Source: Methylococcaceae bacterium
Lineage (GTDB): Bacteria; Pseudomonadota; Gammaproteobacteria; Methylococcales; Methylomonadaceae
NCBI GenBank assembly: GCA_009925045.1
Contig: RFQK01000118.1
Span: 1-5,281 of the forward strand
Direction of reading: 5' to 3'
Length of the DNA: 5,281 bases
Under the pieces are notes generated by a model. The model searched no databases and was not told the DNA's origin. It was given only the letters and a program-made list of their open reading frames with translations. Positions 1-5,281 of the stretch are shown here, piece after piece (position 1 is the stretch's first letter; each line of letters opens with the position of its first letter). A program made the translations under genes and the position numbers.

Positions 1-1
1 G

Positions 2-1180
2 ATGAGCTTTGCGCTTATAGGCTTAATGGATTCGCTGCATTTCAAAGCAGCGGATAGTCAGCGTAATGAATTGGTCAGTCTGTTGGATCTGGCCTGCACC
101 AATATGCGCACACATACCGAGACCAGTTATTCCGCGCCATTTGCAGCATATGCATTTAACAAGCAAATGTTGAGTGGTAGCGATGGCAGTACTTATTGGG
201 GATTTGCGCGCCTGCAACATGCAGCGACACACCTGCAAGTACCTGAGCAACAGTTGTTGGAAGATGTCTTGTGGCAATCCGTCCAGGCATTGCTGCAAAG
301 TTTCGCGGTTGCCGGTGTATTGATTGGATTGGCCAAATACAGTAATCCACGACGCTTTTGGTTTCCTGACAGTATTAGAACCGTTTGGTTGGTGTTCACA
401 CTGATAGGCAGTGGCTTATATTGGATGTGGGTGTTATCACATGATTATCACGTGCTCGGAACGGATAAGGTCGGTGAAGATGTTCTCTATCAAGCCTTAA
501 AAAGCATTCGTACGGGATTGGTCATCGGTTGTTTAACGACCTTGGTGATGCTCCCCTTTGCGCTTGTGCTGGGTATTTTGGCCGGTTTCTTTAAAGGCTG
601 GATTGATGACCTGATTCAGTTTGTTTATACCACTCTCAATTCTATTCCCAGCGTCTTGCTGATTGCTGCCTCCATTCTAATGGTGCAAGTCTATATGGCT
701 AATCACGGCGAAGATTTTAATAATTTGCTGGTCAGAGCCGATATGCGCTTATTGTTTTTATGTCTGATTCTTGGTGTGACCAGTTGGACGGGTTTATGTC
801 GCTTATTGCGGGCTGAAACATTAAAACTCAGGGAAATGGAATACGTGATGGCTGCGCAGGCCTTAGGTGTCAGACCAGGAATGATTTTGTTCCGTCATAT
901 TTTGCCGAATGTCATGCATATTGTGCTGATTTCAGTGGTGTTGGATTTTAGTTCGCTGGTGCTGGCAGAGGCTGCGCTCTCATATATAAATATTGGTGTT
1001 GATCCAACGACGCATAGCTGGGGCAATATGATCAACAGTGCGCGTCTGGAAATGGCTCGAGAACCGGTTGTGTGGTGGCCGCTCATGGCTTCATTCGTCT
1101 TCATGTTTACCTTGGTATTGGCGGCTAATTTATTTGCCGATCAAGTGCGGGACGCTTTTGATCCTCGGAGAAGCGCATGA
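2..1180 (+). CDS. ABC transporter permease, DppC/OppC/YejE family (5' end cut by window edge)
   Basis: This is an inner-membrane permease subunit of a peptide/nickel-type ABC importer, forming part of the translocation channel and docking the ATPase. The visible 392 residues show the family hallmark HVLGTDKVGEDVLY (about 150-163) followed by the first core helix (about 168-195). The EAA coupling loop that contacts the ATPase is at about 280-305 (AAQALGV, then RHILPN), and the C-terminal LAEAALSYINIGV and WGNMI segments also fit. Further hydrophobic helices lie at about 99-112, 125-145, 215-230, 247-266, 303-325 and 358-377. The ATG at base 2 is probably internal: residues 1-9 look like the tail of the usual N-terminal membrane anchor, so the true start lies upstream. 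Two additional helices and a roughly 90-residue polar segment precede the LGTD motif, more than in plain DppC. Its stop overlaps the ATPase start by 4 nt (ATGA). Substrate is unknown; family assignment is firm. Confidence 0.93.
   Translation: MSFALIGLMDSLHFKAADSQRNELVSLLDLACTNMRTHTETSYSAPFAAYAFNKQMLSGSDGSTYWGFARLQHAATHLQVPEQQLLEDVLWQSVQALLQSFAVAGVLIGLAKYSNPRRFWFPDSIRTVWLVFTLIGSGLYWMWVLSHDYHVLGTDKVGEDVLYQALKSIRTGLVIGCLTTLVMLPFALVLGILAGFFKGWIDDLIQFVYTTLNSIPSVLLIAASILMVQVYMANHGEDFNNLLVRADMRLLFLCLILGVTSWTGLCRLLRAETLKLREMEYVMAAQALGVRPGMILFRHILPNVMHIVLISVVLDFSSLVLAEAALSYINIGVDPTTHSWGNMINSARLEMAREPVVWWPLMASFVFMFTLVLAANLFADQVRDAFDPRRSA
1167..1173 (+). promoter_or_regulatory. Shine-Dalgarno site of the ABC ATPase gene
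   Basis: GGAGAAG lies inside the end of the permease gene. From its GGAG core there are 6 nt to the ATG at 1177. This supports that start codon and indicates the ATPase is translated from its own site as well as by coupling through the ATGA overlap. Confidence 0.75.
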
Positions 1181-2685
1181 AACAGTCGCTTTTAACGATG
1201 CGAGGTCTGAACATCAGTTTTAATGACAATCTGGTCGTCAAAGGGATTGATCTGGATATTCTAGCCGGAGAGACTCTGGCTTTGGTCGGTGAGTCTGGCT
1301 CAGGCAAATCGCTGACTGCCTTGGCCGCCTGTGGTTTATTGCCTGTGGCTGCGCACATGCAGGCACAGCAATTGCAAATCGGCGATCAAGACTTGCTCGG
1401 TTTATCGTCCCAAGGATTCTGTCGTGTGCGGGGGCGTCGTATTGGCTTTGTGTTTCAGGATCCAATGTCTTCACTGAATCCGGTGATGACGATAGGGGAA
1501 CAAATTGCTGAGGTTTTGCAGATTCATTTTGATTTGGCGACTGCTGAGATTCAGCAGCGGGTTCTGGATTTACTGGAACAAGTCGAAATTCCGGATCCAG
1601 CCAGAAGAATCAAGGCTTATCCGCACCAGCTTTCCGGTGGACAGCGTCAGCGAGTCATGATTGCGATGGCCTTAGCTGCGCAGCCGGAGTTACTGATTGC
1701 TGACGAACCGACTACAGCCTTAGATGTCACTATTCAAGCTCAGATTTTGGCCTTGTTAAAAAACTTGCAACGTAAACAAGGGATGGCCTTATGGCAACAT
1801 CCCTACAGTTTGAAATTGTTAGCGGCCTTGCCTAGGATGGAAAGTTGCCTGGGACGTGATAGCAAGTCAGATACGGTCTTATTAAGAGCAGAACAATTGA
1901 AGGTCTATTACCCGATTCGCAAAGGCTTGTTGCAACGGGTTGTGGATCATGTTCGGGCTGTGGACGGTGTCAATTTTCAGTTATTAACCGGCAAGACGCT
2001 GGCCTTGGTCGGCGAATCCGGTTGTGGCAAAACCACTCTGGCTAAGGCGATGGTGAATTTATTGCCGATCACTGCTGGACAGTTGCTGTTTAATGACAAG
2101 GATTGGCTGGCCTTGGCAGCCAAGGATCGACGTCAACTCTACAGCCAGATACAAATTGTCTTTCAGGATCCATTTGCGGCGATGAATCCGCGTTTATTAG
2201 TCGGCGATATTATTGCTGAAGGTTTAAAAGCTTTGCGCCCAGATCTCAGTGAGCAACAACAAAATCTGACTGTGCAAAATCTGTTGCAGCAAGTTGGTCT
2301 GGCCGCTGATTCGGCCTGGCGTTATCCGCATGAGTTTTCCGGAGGGCAGCGCCAACGCATTTGTATTGCCAGAGCATTGGCGGTTGAGCCTAAGCTGATT
2401 ATTCTCGATGAGCCTACCAGCGCATTAGATGTTTCGGTTCAAGGTCAAATCATCGAATTGCTCAAACGTTTACAGCAGGAGCGGCAGATCAGTTATATGC
2501 TGATTACCCACAACTTAGGCGTTGTGGCTGAAATGGCTCATCAGGTTGCAGTGATGTATCAGGGTCGATTGGTCGAGCAGGGGGATGTGGAGCAGGTGTT
2601 AATGCAACCCAGTCATCCTTATACCCAACAATTATTGGATGCCGTGCCTAAGCTGGATAGCTCAGGCACTGTCAGTCTTAATTAA
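1177..2685 (+). CDS. Fused dual-domain ABC transporter ATP-binding protein (YejF/GsiA type) with a truncated first ATPase domain
   Basis: This is a cytoplasmic ATPase powering the importer whose permease is encoded just upstream. Domain 1 has Walker A GESGSGKS (38-45), Q-loop VFQDP (92-96), signature LSGGQ (152-156), Walker B LLIADEP (172-178) and D-loop TALD (180-183). Domain 2 has Walker A GESGCGKT (279-286), Q-loop VFQDP (328-332), signature FSGGQ (387-391), Walker B LIILDEP (407-413), D-loop SALD (415-418) and switch His445 in MLITH. The two domains are joined by HPYS-LKLLAALP and a linker at about 208-240. Domain 1 has no H-loop: GMAL (202-205) runs straight into WQHPYS. Aligned with domain 2, about 37 residues are absent, and adding them back gives about 539 residues, close to the roughly 530 of YejF-type proteins. 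The reading frame is intact, so this is an in-frame loss, real or an assembly error. The start is set by the GGAGAAG site and the ATGA overlap. The gene ends 4 nt into the convergent mltD gene. Confidence 0.93.
   Translation: MKQSLLTMRGLNISFNDNLVVKGIDLDILAGETLALVGESGSGKSLTALAACGLLPVAAHMQAQQLQIGDQDLLGLSSQGFCRVRGRRIGFVFQDPMSSLNPVMTIGEQIAEVLQIHFDLATAEIQQRVLDLLEQVEIPDPARRIKAYPHQLSGGQRQRVMIAMALAAQPELLIADEPTTALDVTIQAQILALLKNLQRKQGMALWQHPYSLKLLAALPRMESCLGRDSKSDTVLLRAEQLKVYYPIRKGLLQRVVDHVRAVDGVNFQLLTGKTLALVGESGCGKTTLAKAMVNLLPITAGQLLFNDKDWLALAAKDRRQLYSQIQIVFQDPFAAMNPRLLVGDIIAEGLKALRPDLSEQQQNLTVQNLLQQVGLAADSAWRYPHEFSGGQRQRICIARALAVEPKLIILDEPTSALDVSVQGQIIELLKRLQQERQISYMLITHNLGVVAEMAHQVAVMYQGRLVEQGDVEQVLMQPSHPYTQQLLDAVPKLDSSGTVSLN
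1786..1800 (+). other. Junction of an apparent in-frame deletion in ATPase domain 1
   Basis: The codons for A-L-W-Q-H bring the sequence just after the D-loop helix directly against the HPYS segment that normally closes the domain. In the second domain of the same protein, 39 residues separate the equivalent points (MLITH to the residue before HPY); here there are two. The missing part would carry the H-loop strand, the switch histidine and the VAVMYxGxxVExG hairpin. About 111 nt would be lost, a multiple of three. Confidence 0.7.
2644..2669. terminator. Stem-loop at the convergent ATPase/mltD 3' ends, possible bidirectional transcript end
   Basis: Arms GTGCCTAAGCT (2644-2654) and AGCTCAGGCAC (2659-2669) pair around the loop GGAT. 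On the + strand transcript there is one A-C mismatch (2650/2663). On the - strand transcript the same position is a G-U pair, so all 11 pairs form. The structure lies within the last codons of the ATPase gene and about 13 nt beyond the mltD stop. No run of Ts follows on either strand, so it is not a classical intrinsic terminator. It may instead protect the mltD mRNA 3' end or mark a Rho-dependent end. The stem is seen directly; its role is inferred. Confidence 0.4.
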
Positions 2686-4250
2686 CTGGAAGTCTGACTG
2701 GTTTCAACAGTAATTTTTAGTTTGCTACCCGCTTTTAAGCCGCTTTGCTGCTTGCTGATACCATTCCATTTCTTCAAATCACTGACATTTACGCTGAAGT
2801 GTTTGGCAATCTCTGGCAAGGAGTCACCGTTTTTAACCGTGTAGCTGATCTGCTTAAAGAGAGGCGCATTTGAGGCTACCGTTAAATCCCCCCCTTTTTT
2901 GATCAAAAGTTTTTGACCAGGTTTTAGTGAGGTGGTTTTCTTCAACTTGTTCCAGCTTAATAAATCGTCTTGATCCAGATTGTACTGATCAGCAATTCTG
3001 CTTAAGGTGTCACCCTTTTTAACAACATAGGATGATTTTGCAGTGGCAAGTACTGGCGCAGAGCTAGTAGGCGCTGTATTGCTGGCAACTGCCTCACCCC
3101 GTAATGGCTGGAAGGAAATTGGAATTAACAGGGTTTTACCTTCAGCAACGGCTTCATTTTCAAGATGATTAACTTGTTTAATCTCGTCTTGAGAAGTGTT
3201 GTAGCGTTTGGCAATGGTTTTTAAGTTTTCACGACGCGCTGCCGTGTGATGCAGCCATTTAATGCGATCATGATGAGGTAAATCCGCCAGTTTTTCTTTA
3301 AAAGCAACCGCTTTGTCTTTGGGTATTAACAAACGGTGTGGTCCCGTTGGGTCGGTACTCCAGCGATTAAAGCCAGGATTCAGTTTAAATAAGTCATCAA
3401 CAGGGGTTTGTGCCATTTCAGCTGCTTTGCCTAAATCTAACTGCGACTTGATGTCGACCAGTTCGAAATAAGGCTCATTCGGCACATGATGCATATTGAT
3501 GTTGTATTTTTCCGGATTGGCAAAAATTTTGGCAATCGCCAGCAGTCTCGGAACATAAGCCGAGGTTTCTTGATTAAGATTCAAAGACCAAAAATCAGTC
3601 GGTAAGCCACGGTAGTTGTTACGATCAATAGCGTTTCGGATGTTACCCTTACCGGCGTTATAAGAGGCAAGCGCTAGCAACCAGTCGTTATTGAAGTTTT
3701 CACTCAGTTCCTTAAGAAAAGACGTTGCGGCCTGAGTGGATTCAATGACATCTCGACGACCGTCGTACCAGCTATTCTGTTTTAAGCCATACATACGACC
3801 AGTTGGAGGAATGAACTGCCAAAGCCCAGAAGCTTGGGCAGGACTCATCGCGTCCGCCCGGAATGCACTTTCTACGATAGGTAACAAAGCCATTTCACCC
3901 GGAAGTTTTTTGGCCTCGATTTCATTCAAAATGAAATACATATACGGTTCGGCACGTTGCTGAACACGCGTCAAATATTCGGGGTTGCGCATGTACCAGT
4001 TAATTTCGCGGTCGATTCTGGCATTATCGGCCTCTGGCAACGCATAAAGAGACAACATGCGATCCCATACAGAGGCATGATTTTTGTCGCTGCTATTGGA
4101 TGATTTACGTGTCAGTACGGAAAATTTACTTCCGTTACCATCGTCTGCAAAGTGGTCTTTCTGGCCTGTTTGGCTACATCCTGTAGCCATCAAAATTGGT
4201 AGTAAGTAGGACAGATGTCGAGCCGATCTCTTTGGTATTGAGCGGGCCAT
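2682..4250 (-). CDS. mltD: Membrane-bound lytic murein transglycosylase D, LysM lipoprotein
   Basis: This enzyme cleaves the MurNAc-GlcNAc bond of peptidoglycan to give 1,6-anhydromuropeptides during wall turnover, probably anchored to the inner face of the outer membrane. Residues 1-25 form a lipoprotein signal: basic N-terminus, hydrophobic stretch, then ATG-Cys25. The -3 residue is Ala rather than the commoner Leu, and Ser at +2 does not suggest inner-membrane retention. The GH23/SLT domain spans about 115-210: LLPIVESAF with the expected catalytic Glu127, SGLWQFIPPTGRMYGL (141-156) and ALASYNAGKGNIRNAI (193-208). Three LysM repeats follow: a divergent one at about 332-376, and clear ones at about 408-450 (YVVKKGDTLSRIA) and 470-514 (YTVKNGDSLPEIA). 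At 522 residues with three LysM it is longer than E. coli MltD, which is about 450 residues with two. The ATG at 4248-4250 is preceded by AGAGAG at 8 nt. The gene converges on the ABC ATPase gene with TTAA shared by both stops, and diverges from the methyltransferase gene. Confidence 0.96.
   Translation of the reverse strand: MARSIPKRSARHLSYLLPILMATGCSQTGQKDHFADDGNGSKFSVLTRKSSNSSDKNHASVWDRMLSLYALPEADNARIDREINWYMRNPEYLTRVQQRAEPYMYFILNEIEAKKLPGEMALLPIVESAFRADAMSPAQASGLWQFIPPTGRMYGLKQNSWYDGRRDVIESTQAATSFLKELSENFNNDWLLALASYNAGKGNIRNAIDRNNYRGLPTDFWSLNLNQETSAYVPRLLAIAKIFANPEKYNINMHHVPNEPYFELVDIKSQLDLGKAAEMAQTPVDDLFKLNPGFNRWSTDPTGPHRLLIPKDKAVAFKEKLADLPHHDRIKWLHHTAARRENLKTIAKRYNTSQDEIKQVNHLENEAVAEGKTLLIPISFQPLRGEAVASNTAPTSSAPVLATAKSSYVVKKGDTLSRIADQYNLDQDDLLSWNKLKKTTSLKPGQKLLIKKGGDLTVASNAPLFKQISYTVKNGDSLPEIAKHFSVNVSDLKKWNGISKQQSGLKAGSKLKITVETSQTSS
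2888..2900 (-). repeat. A6G7 homopolymer tract in mltD between LysM repeats 2 and 3
   Basis: On the coding strand, six As followed by seven Gs encode Lys451-Lys452-Gly453-Gly454 and the first base of Asp455. Loss of one G gives GGG GGG ATT TAA, a stop two codons later, removing exactly the third LysM repeat. Gain of one G gives a stop about a dozen codons downstream. The zero frame does not match a canonical X XXY YYZ ribosomal slippery heptamer, so any effect would come from replication or transcription slippage. The tract is plain in the sequence; functional slippage is conjecture. Confidence 0.8.
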
Positions 4251-4258
4251 TGTCGTAA

Positions 4259-4264
4259 CTCTCT
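4259..4264 (-). promoter_or_regulatory. Shine-Dalgarno site of mltD
   Basis: AGAGAG on the minus strand sits 8 nt before the ATG at 4250, a normal spacing. It supports the chosen start, which also places the signal peptide correctly at the N-terminus. Confidence 0.6.
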
Positions 4265-4281
4265 AAATTTTAAAAAGTTTG

Positions 4282-4310
4282 ATGGTAACATGAGAGCACC
4301 CTAAAGCCAA
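4282..4310 (-). promoter_or_regulatory. Candidate sigma-70 promoter for mltD
   Basis: On the minus strand, TTGGCT (4310-4305, four of six matches to the -35 consensus) is separated by 17 nt from TACCAT (4287-4282, four of six matches to -10). The -10 is preceded by TGT, giving an extended -10 element (TGTTACCAT). Transcription would begin near 4275 and leave a leader of about 25 nt that includes the AGAGAG site. This was read by eye. For the divergent methyltransferase gene I found no comparably good promoter on the + strand of the same 84-bp gap (4251-4334). Confidence 0.35.
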
Positions 4311-4314
4311 GAAA

Positions 4315-4338
4315 ATGCCAAATAGCCGAAACGCATGA
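4315..4338 (+). other. Seven-codon upstream reading frame overlapping the methyltransferase start
   Basis: ATG CCA AAT AGC CGA AAC GCA TGA ends in the ATGA that also holds the methyltransferase start codon at 4335. The methyltransferase ATG has no clear Shine-Dalgarno sequence of its own, so reinitiation after this minicistron is conceivable. The small frame also lacks a strong ribosome-binding site (only AAGAAA just before its ATG), and a reading frame this short can occur by chance. It is recorded as a possibility, not as a gene. Confidence 0.15.
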
Positions 4339-5045
4339 AACGAGAATTTTTGTTCGCAATGTATCAAACACCGCGAGGTAAATTGCTTCAGACTATGGAG
4401 GCGCAATACCTCAAACGCTCTATTTCTGTGAGCTGCAAACAGCGTGTATTGCAGATTGGTGGCCTGGGCTGGGAGCCAGAGTTTATTGATTGTTCTTTTT
4501 ACACAGACTTTACCATTCTGGATGGCAAAGGTCGTGGAACGCCCCGGGCGCTTCATATTAACGCCAAGGCCTTTAATTTGCCGATTCAGACCGAATCCAT
4601 TGATATGGTGATTTTGCCGCACCTACTCGAATTTGATGCGCATCGTTTTCAAACATTGCGTGAAGTTAATCGAGTACTAAAGCCGGGAGGGGATTTGGTG
4701 ATGCTAAATTTTAATCCTTGGAGTTTTGCCGTTCGTTATCAATCGCTTTGGGACAGAAAGTTTGCTAATTCTTGGCATACCCACTTTATTGGCCGTAAAA
4801 GAACAATGGATTGGCTGAAATTGATGAATTATGAGGTTTTGTCGACAGTGGAATTTGGTCTGGATTCTTTTGAAATTCATTACGAAAAATTTAAACCGAG
4901 CTTTGCCCAATTATTTTCCATGGCCTATGGTGTAAAAGCCGTGAAACGACAATATTCCCTGATTCCTTTAACTCCAGTTGCTCAGAGATCCCGCAAAATG
5001 GCAACCGCTAGCATGGGTTTAGAGCGTAAGCCTTTAAAGCCATGA
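4335..5045 (+). CDS. yafS: YafS-like class I SAM-dependent methyltransferase-fold protein
   Basis: This is a 236-residue soluble protein with a Methyltransf_11-like fold; its substrate is unknown here and, to my knowledge, in E. coli. The nucleotide-binding loop is [12 protein letters not shown] (about 39-50), looser than the usual DxGxGxG. Then come the acidic-strand region [14 protein letters not shown], the [20 protein letters not shown] segment typical of these folds (about 113-132), and [18 protein letters not shown] further on. Layout and several stretches (RGKLL near the start, FNPxSF, DWLxLxNFEVL, a late IPLT) match what I recall of E. coli YafS, which is of similar length. An in-frame TAG at 4323 makes 4335 the first possible ATG; Met9 (4359) is an alternative, and neither has a convincing Shine-Dalgarno. 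It diverges from mltD and overlaps rnhA by 4 nt (ATGA), so the two are probably co-transcribed and translationally coupled. Fold is confident; enzymatic activity is not proven. Confidence 0.88.
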   Translation: MKREFLFAMYQTPRGKLLQTMEAQYLKRSISVSCKQRVLQIGGLGWEPEFIDCSFYTDFTILDGKGRGTPRALHINAKAFNLPIQTESIDMVILPHLLEFDAHRFQTLREVNRVLKPGGDLVMLNFNPWSFAVRYQSLWDRKFANSWHTHFIGRKRTMDWLKLMNYEVLSTVEFGLDSFEIHYEKFKPSFAQLFSMAYGVKAVKRQYSLIPLTPVAQRSRKMATASMGLERKPLKP

Positions 5046-5281
5046 CCGAAATTGTCGAGATTTATACCGATGGAGCCTGTAAAGGAAATCCCGGCGTTGG
5101 CGGATGGGGGGTTTATTTGCGTTACAAAGGTCAGGAAAAAGAACTGTATGGTGGTGATAAATCAACTACTAACAATCAGATGGAATTAATGGCAGCCATC
5201 ATGGCGCTGGAAACTTTAAAGCGACCCTGTCAGATCAGGCTCTTCACAGATTCTAAATACGTTTTACAAGGCATCACCGAA
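5042..5281 (+). CDS. rnhA: Ribonuclease HI, N-terminal 80 residues (3' end outside window)
   Basis: RNase HI is a cytoplasmic endonuclease that cuts the RNA strand of RNA-DNA hybrids, removing R-loops and RNA primers with Mg2+. The visible 80 residues start [21 protein letters not shown] and contain three of the four catalytic carboxylates at the positions numbered as in E. coli: Asp10 (YTDGAC), Glu48 (NNQMELMAA) and Asp70 (FTDSKYV). The fourth (Asp134) and the basic handle region would lie past base 5281. The full protein is usually about 150 residues. The ATG at 5042 overlaps the methyltransferase stop (ATGA), and no strong Shine-Dalgarno precedes it, which fits translational coupling. In related genomes dnaQ is commonly next to rnhA; whether it follows here cannot be seen. 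Confidence 0.97.
   Translation, partial: MTEIVEIYTDGACKGNPGVGGWGVYLRYKGQEKELYGGDKSTTNNQMELMAAIMALETLKRPCQIRLFTDSKYVLQGITE

Noticed and set aside
23..399. Antisense reading frames opposite the permease N-terminal region
   Set aside because: They overlap a clearly coding permease, overlap one another in different frames, lack recognisable domains and have cysteine-rich low-plausibility composition.
1781..1796. Direct repeat ATGGC / ATGGC flanking the apparent ATPase deletion junction
   Set aside because: Both copies are still present 8 nt apart, whereas recombination between short repeats would leave one copy. Five-base repeats are also common, so this is not evidence of the deletion mechanism.
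1740..1880. A frameshift rather than a deletion in ATPase domain 1
   Set aside because: The frame reads through with family-like residues on both sides (LLKNLQRKQGMA and HPYSLKLLAALP), and there is not enough DNA between them for the missing segment to be encoded in another frame.
2889..2900. A programmed -1 ribosomal frameshift site in mltD (AAAAAAG)
   Set aside because: In the zero frame the codons are AAA AAA GGG, not A AAA AAG, so the heptamer is out of phase for the standard X XXY YYZ mechanism, and no downstream frame encodes a meaningful extension.
4263..4622. A 119-residue minus-strand reading frame opposite the methyltransferase
   Set aside because: It is a shadow of the methyltransferase gene, which carries recognisable fold motifs; the antisense product shows none and would sit across the mltD promoter region.
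1..5281. A novel multi-gene defence, mobile or biosynthetic system
   Set aside because: All genes belong to well-known housekeeping families in a largely recognisable gene order; no repeats, integrase, transposase, toxin-antitoxin pair or unusual gene combination is visible.

Overview
The window looks like chromosomal DNA from a gammaproteobacterium of moderate G+C. The main support is the mltD / yafS-type methyltransferase / rnhA neighbourhood, a known gammaproteobacterial chromosomal block, and the proteins in it, which read like gammaproteobacterial family members. I cannot name a genus from the sequence alone. The window is densely coded: four essentially complete or nearly complete genes, one gene cut at the right edge, and a single real intergenic gap of 84 bp. 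I see no mobile element, CRISPR array, tRNA, rRNA or phage gene.

Left half (1-2685, + strand): the 3' part of an operon for a peptide/nickel-type (Dpp/Opp/Yej-like) ABC transporter. A DppC/YejE-type permease, cut at its N-terminus by the window edge, overlaps by 4 nt (ATGA) with a fused two-domain ATPase of the YejF/GsiA type. The second ATPase domain is complete. The first goes directly from just after its D-loop to its C-terminal HPYS segment and lacks about 37 residues that include the switch histidine (H-loop). This in-frame loss is the most notable thing in the window.

Middle (2682-4250, - strand): a lipoprotein lytic murein transglycosylase of the MltD family, with a GH23/SLT catalytic domain and three C-terminal LysM repeats. 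It converges on the ATPase gene, and the two stop codons share the palindrome TTAA. A strong stem-loop sits just inside the ATPase 3' end. An A6G7 tract between the second and third LysM repeats of mltD is placed so that loss of one G would end the protein almost at once.

Right end (4251-5281): an 84-bp divergent promoter region, then a + strand pair, a YafS-like SAM-methyltransferase-fold protein and RNase HI (rnhA, 3' end outside the window), again joined by an ATGA overlap. In E. coli and Pseudomonas gloB lies between mltD and this methyltransferase; here it is absent.

Overall these are ordinary housekeeping functions: solute uptake, cell-wall turnover and R-loop/RNA-primer removal. I found no convincing previously undescribed multi-gene system. 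The observations worth checking are the degenerate first ATPase domain, the homopolymer tract in mltD, the shared 3' stem-loop and the missing gloB.
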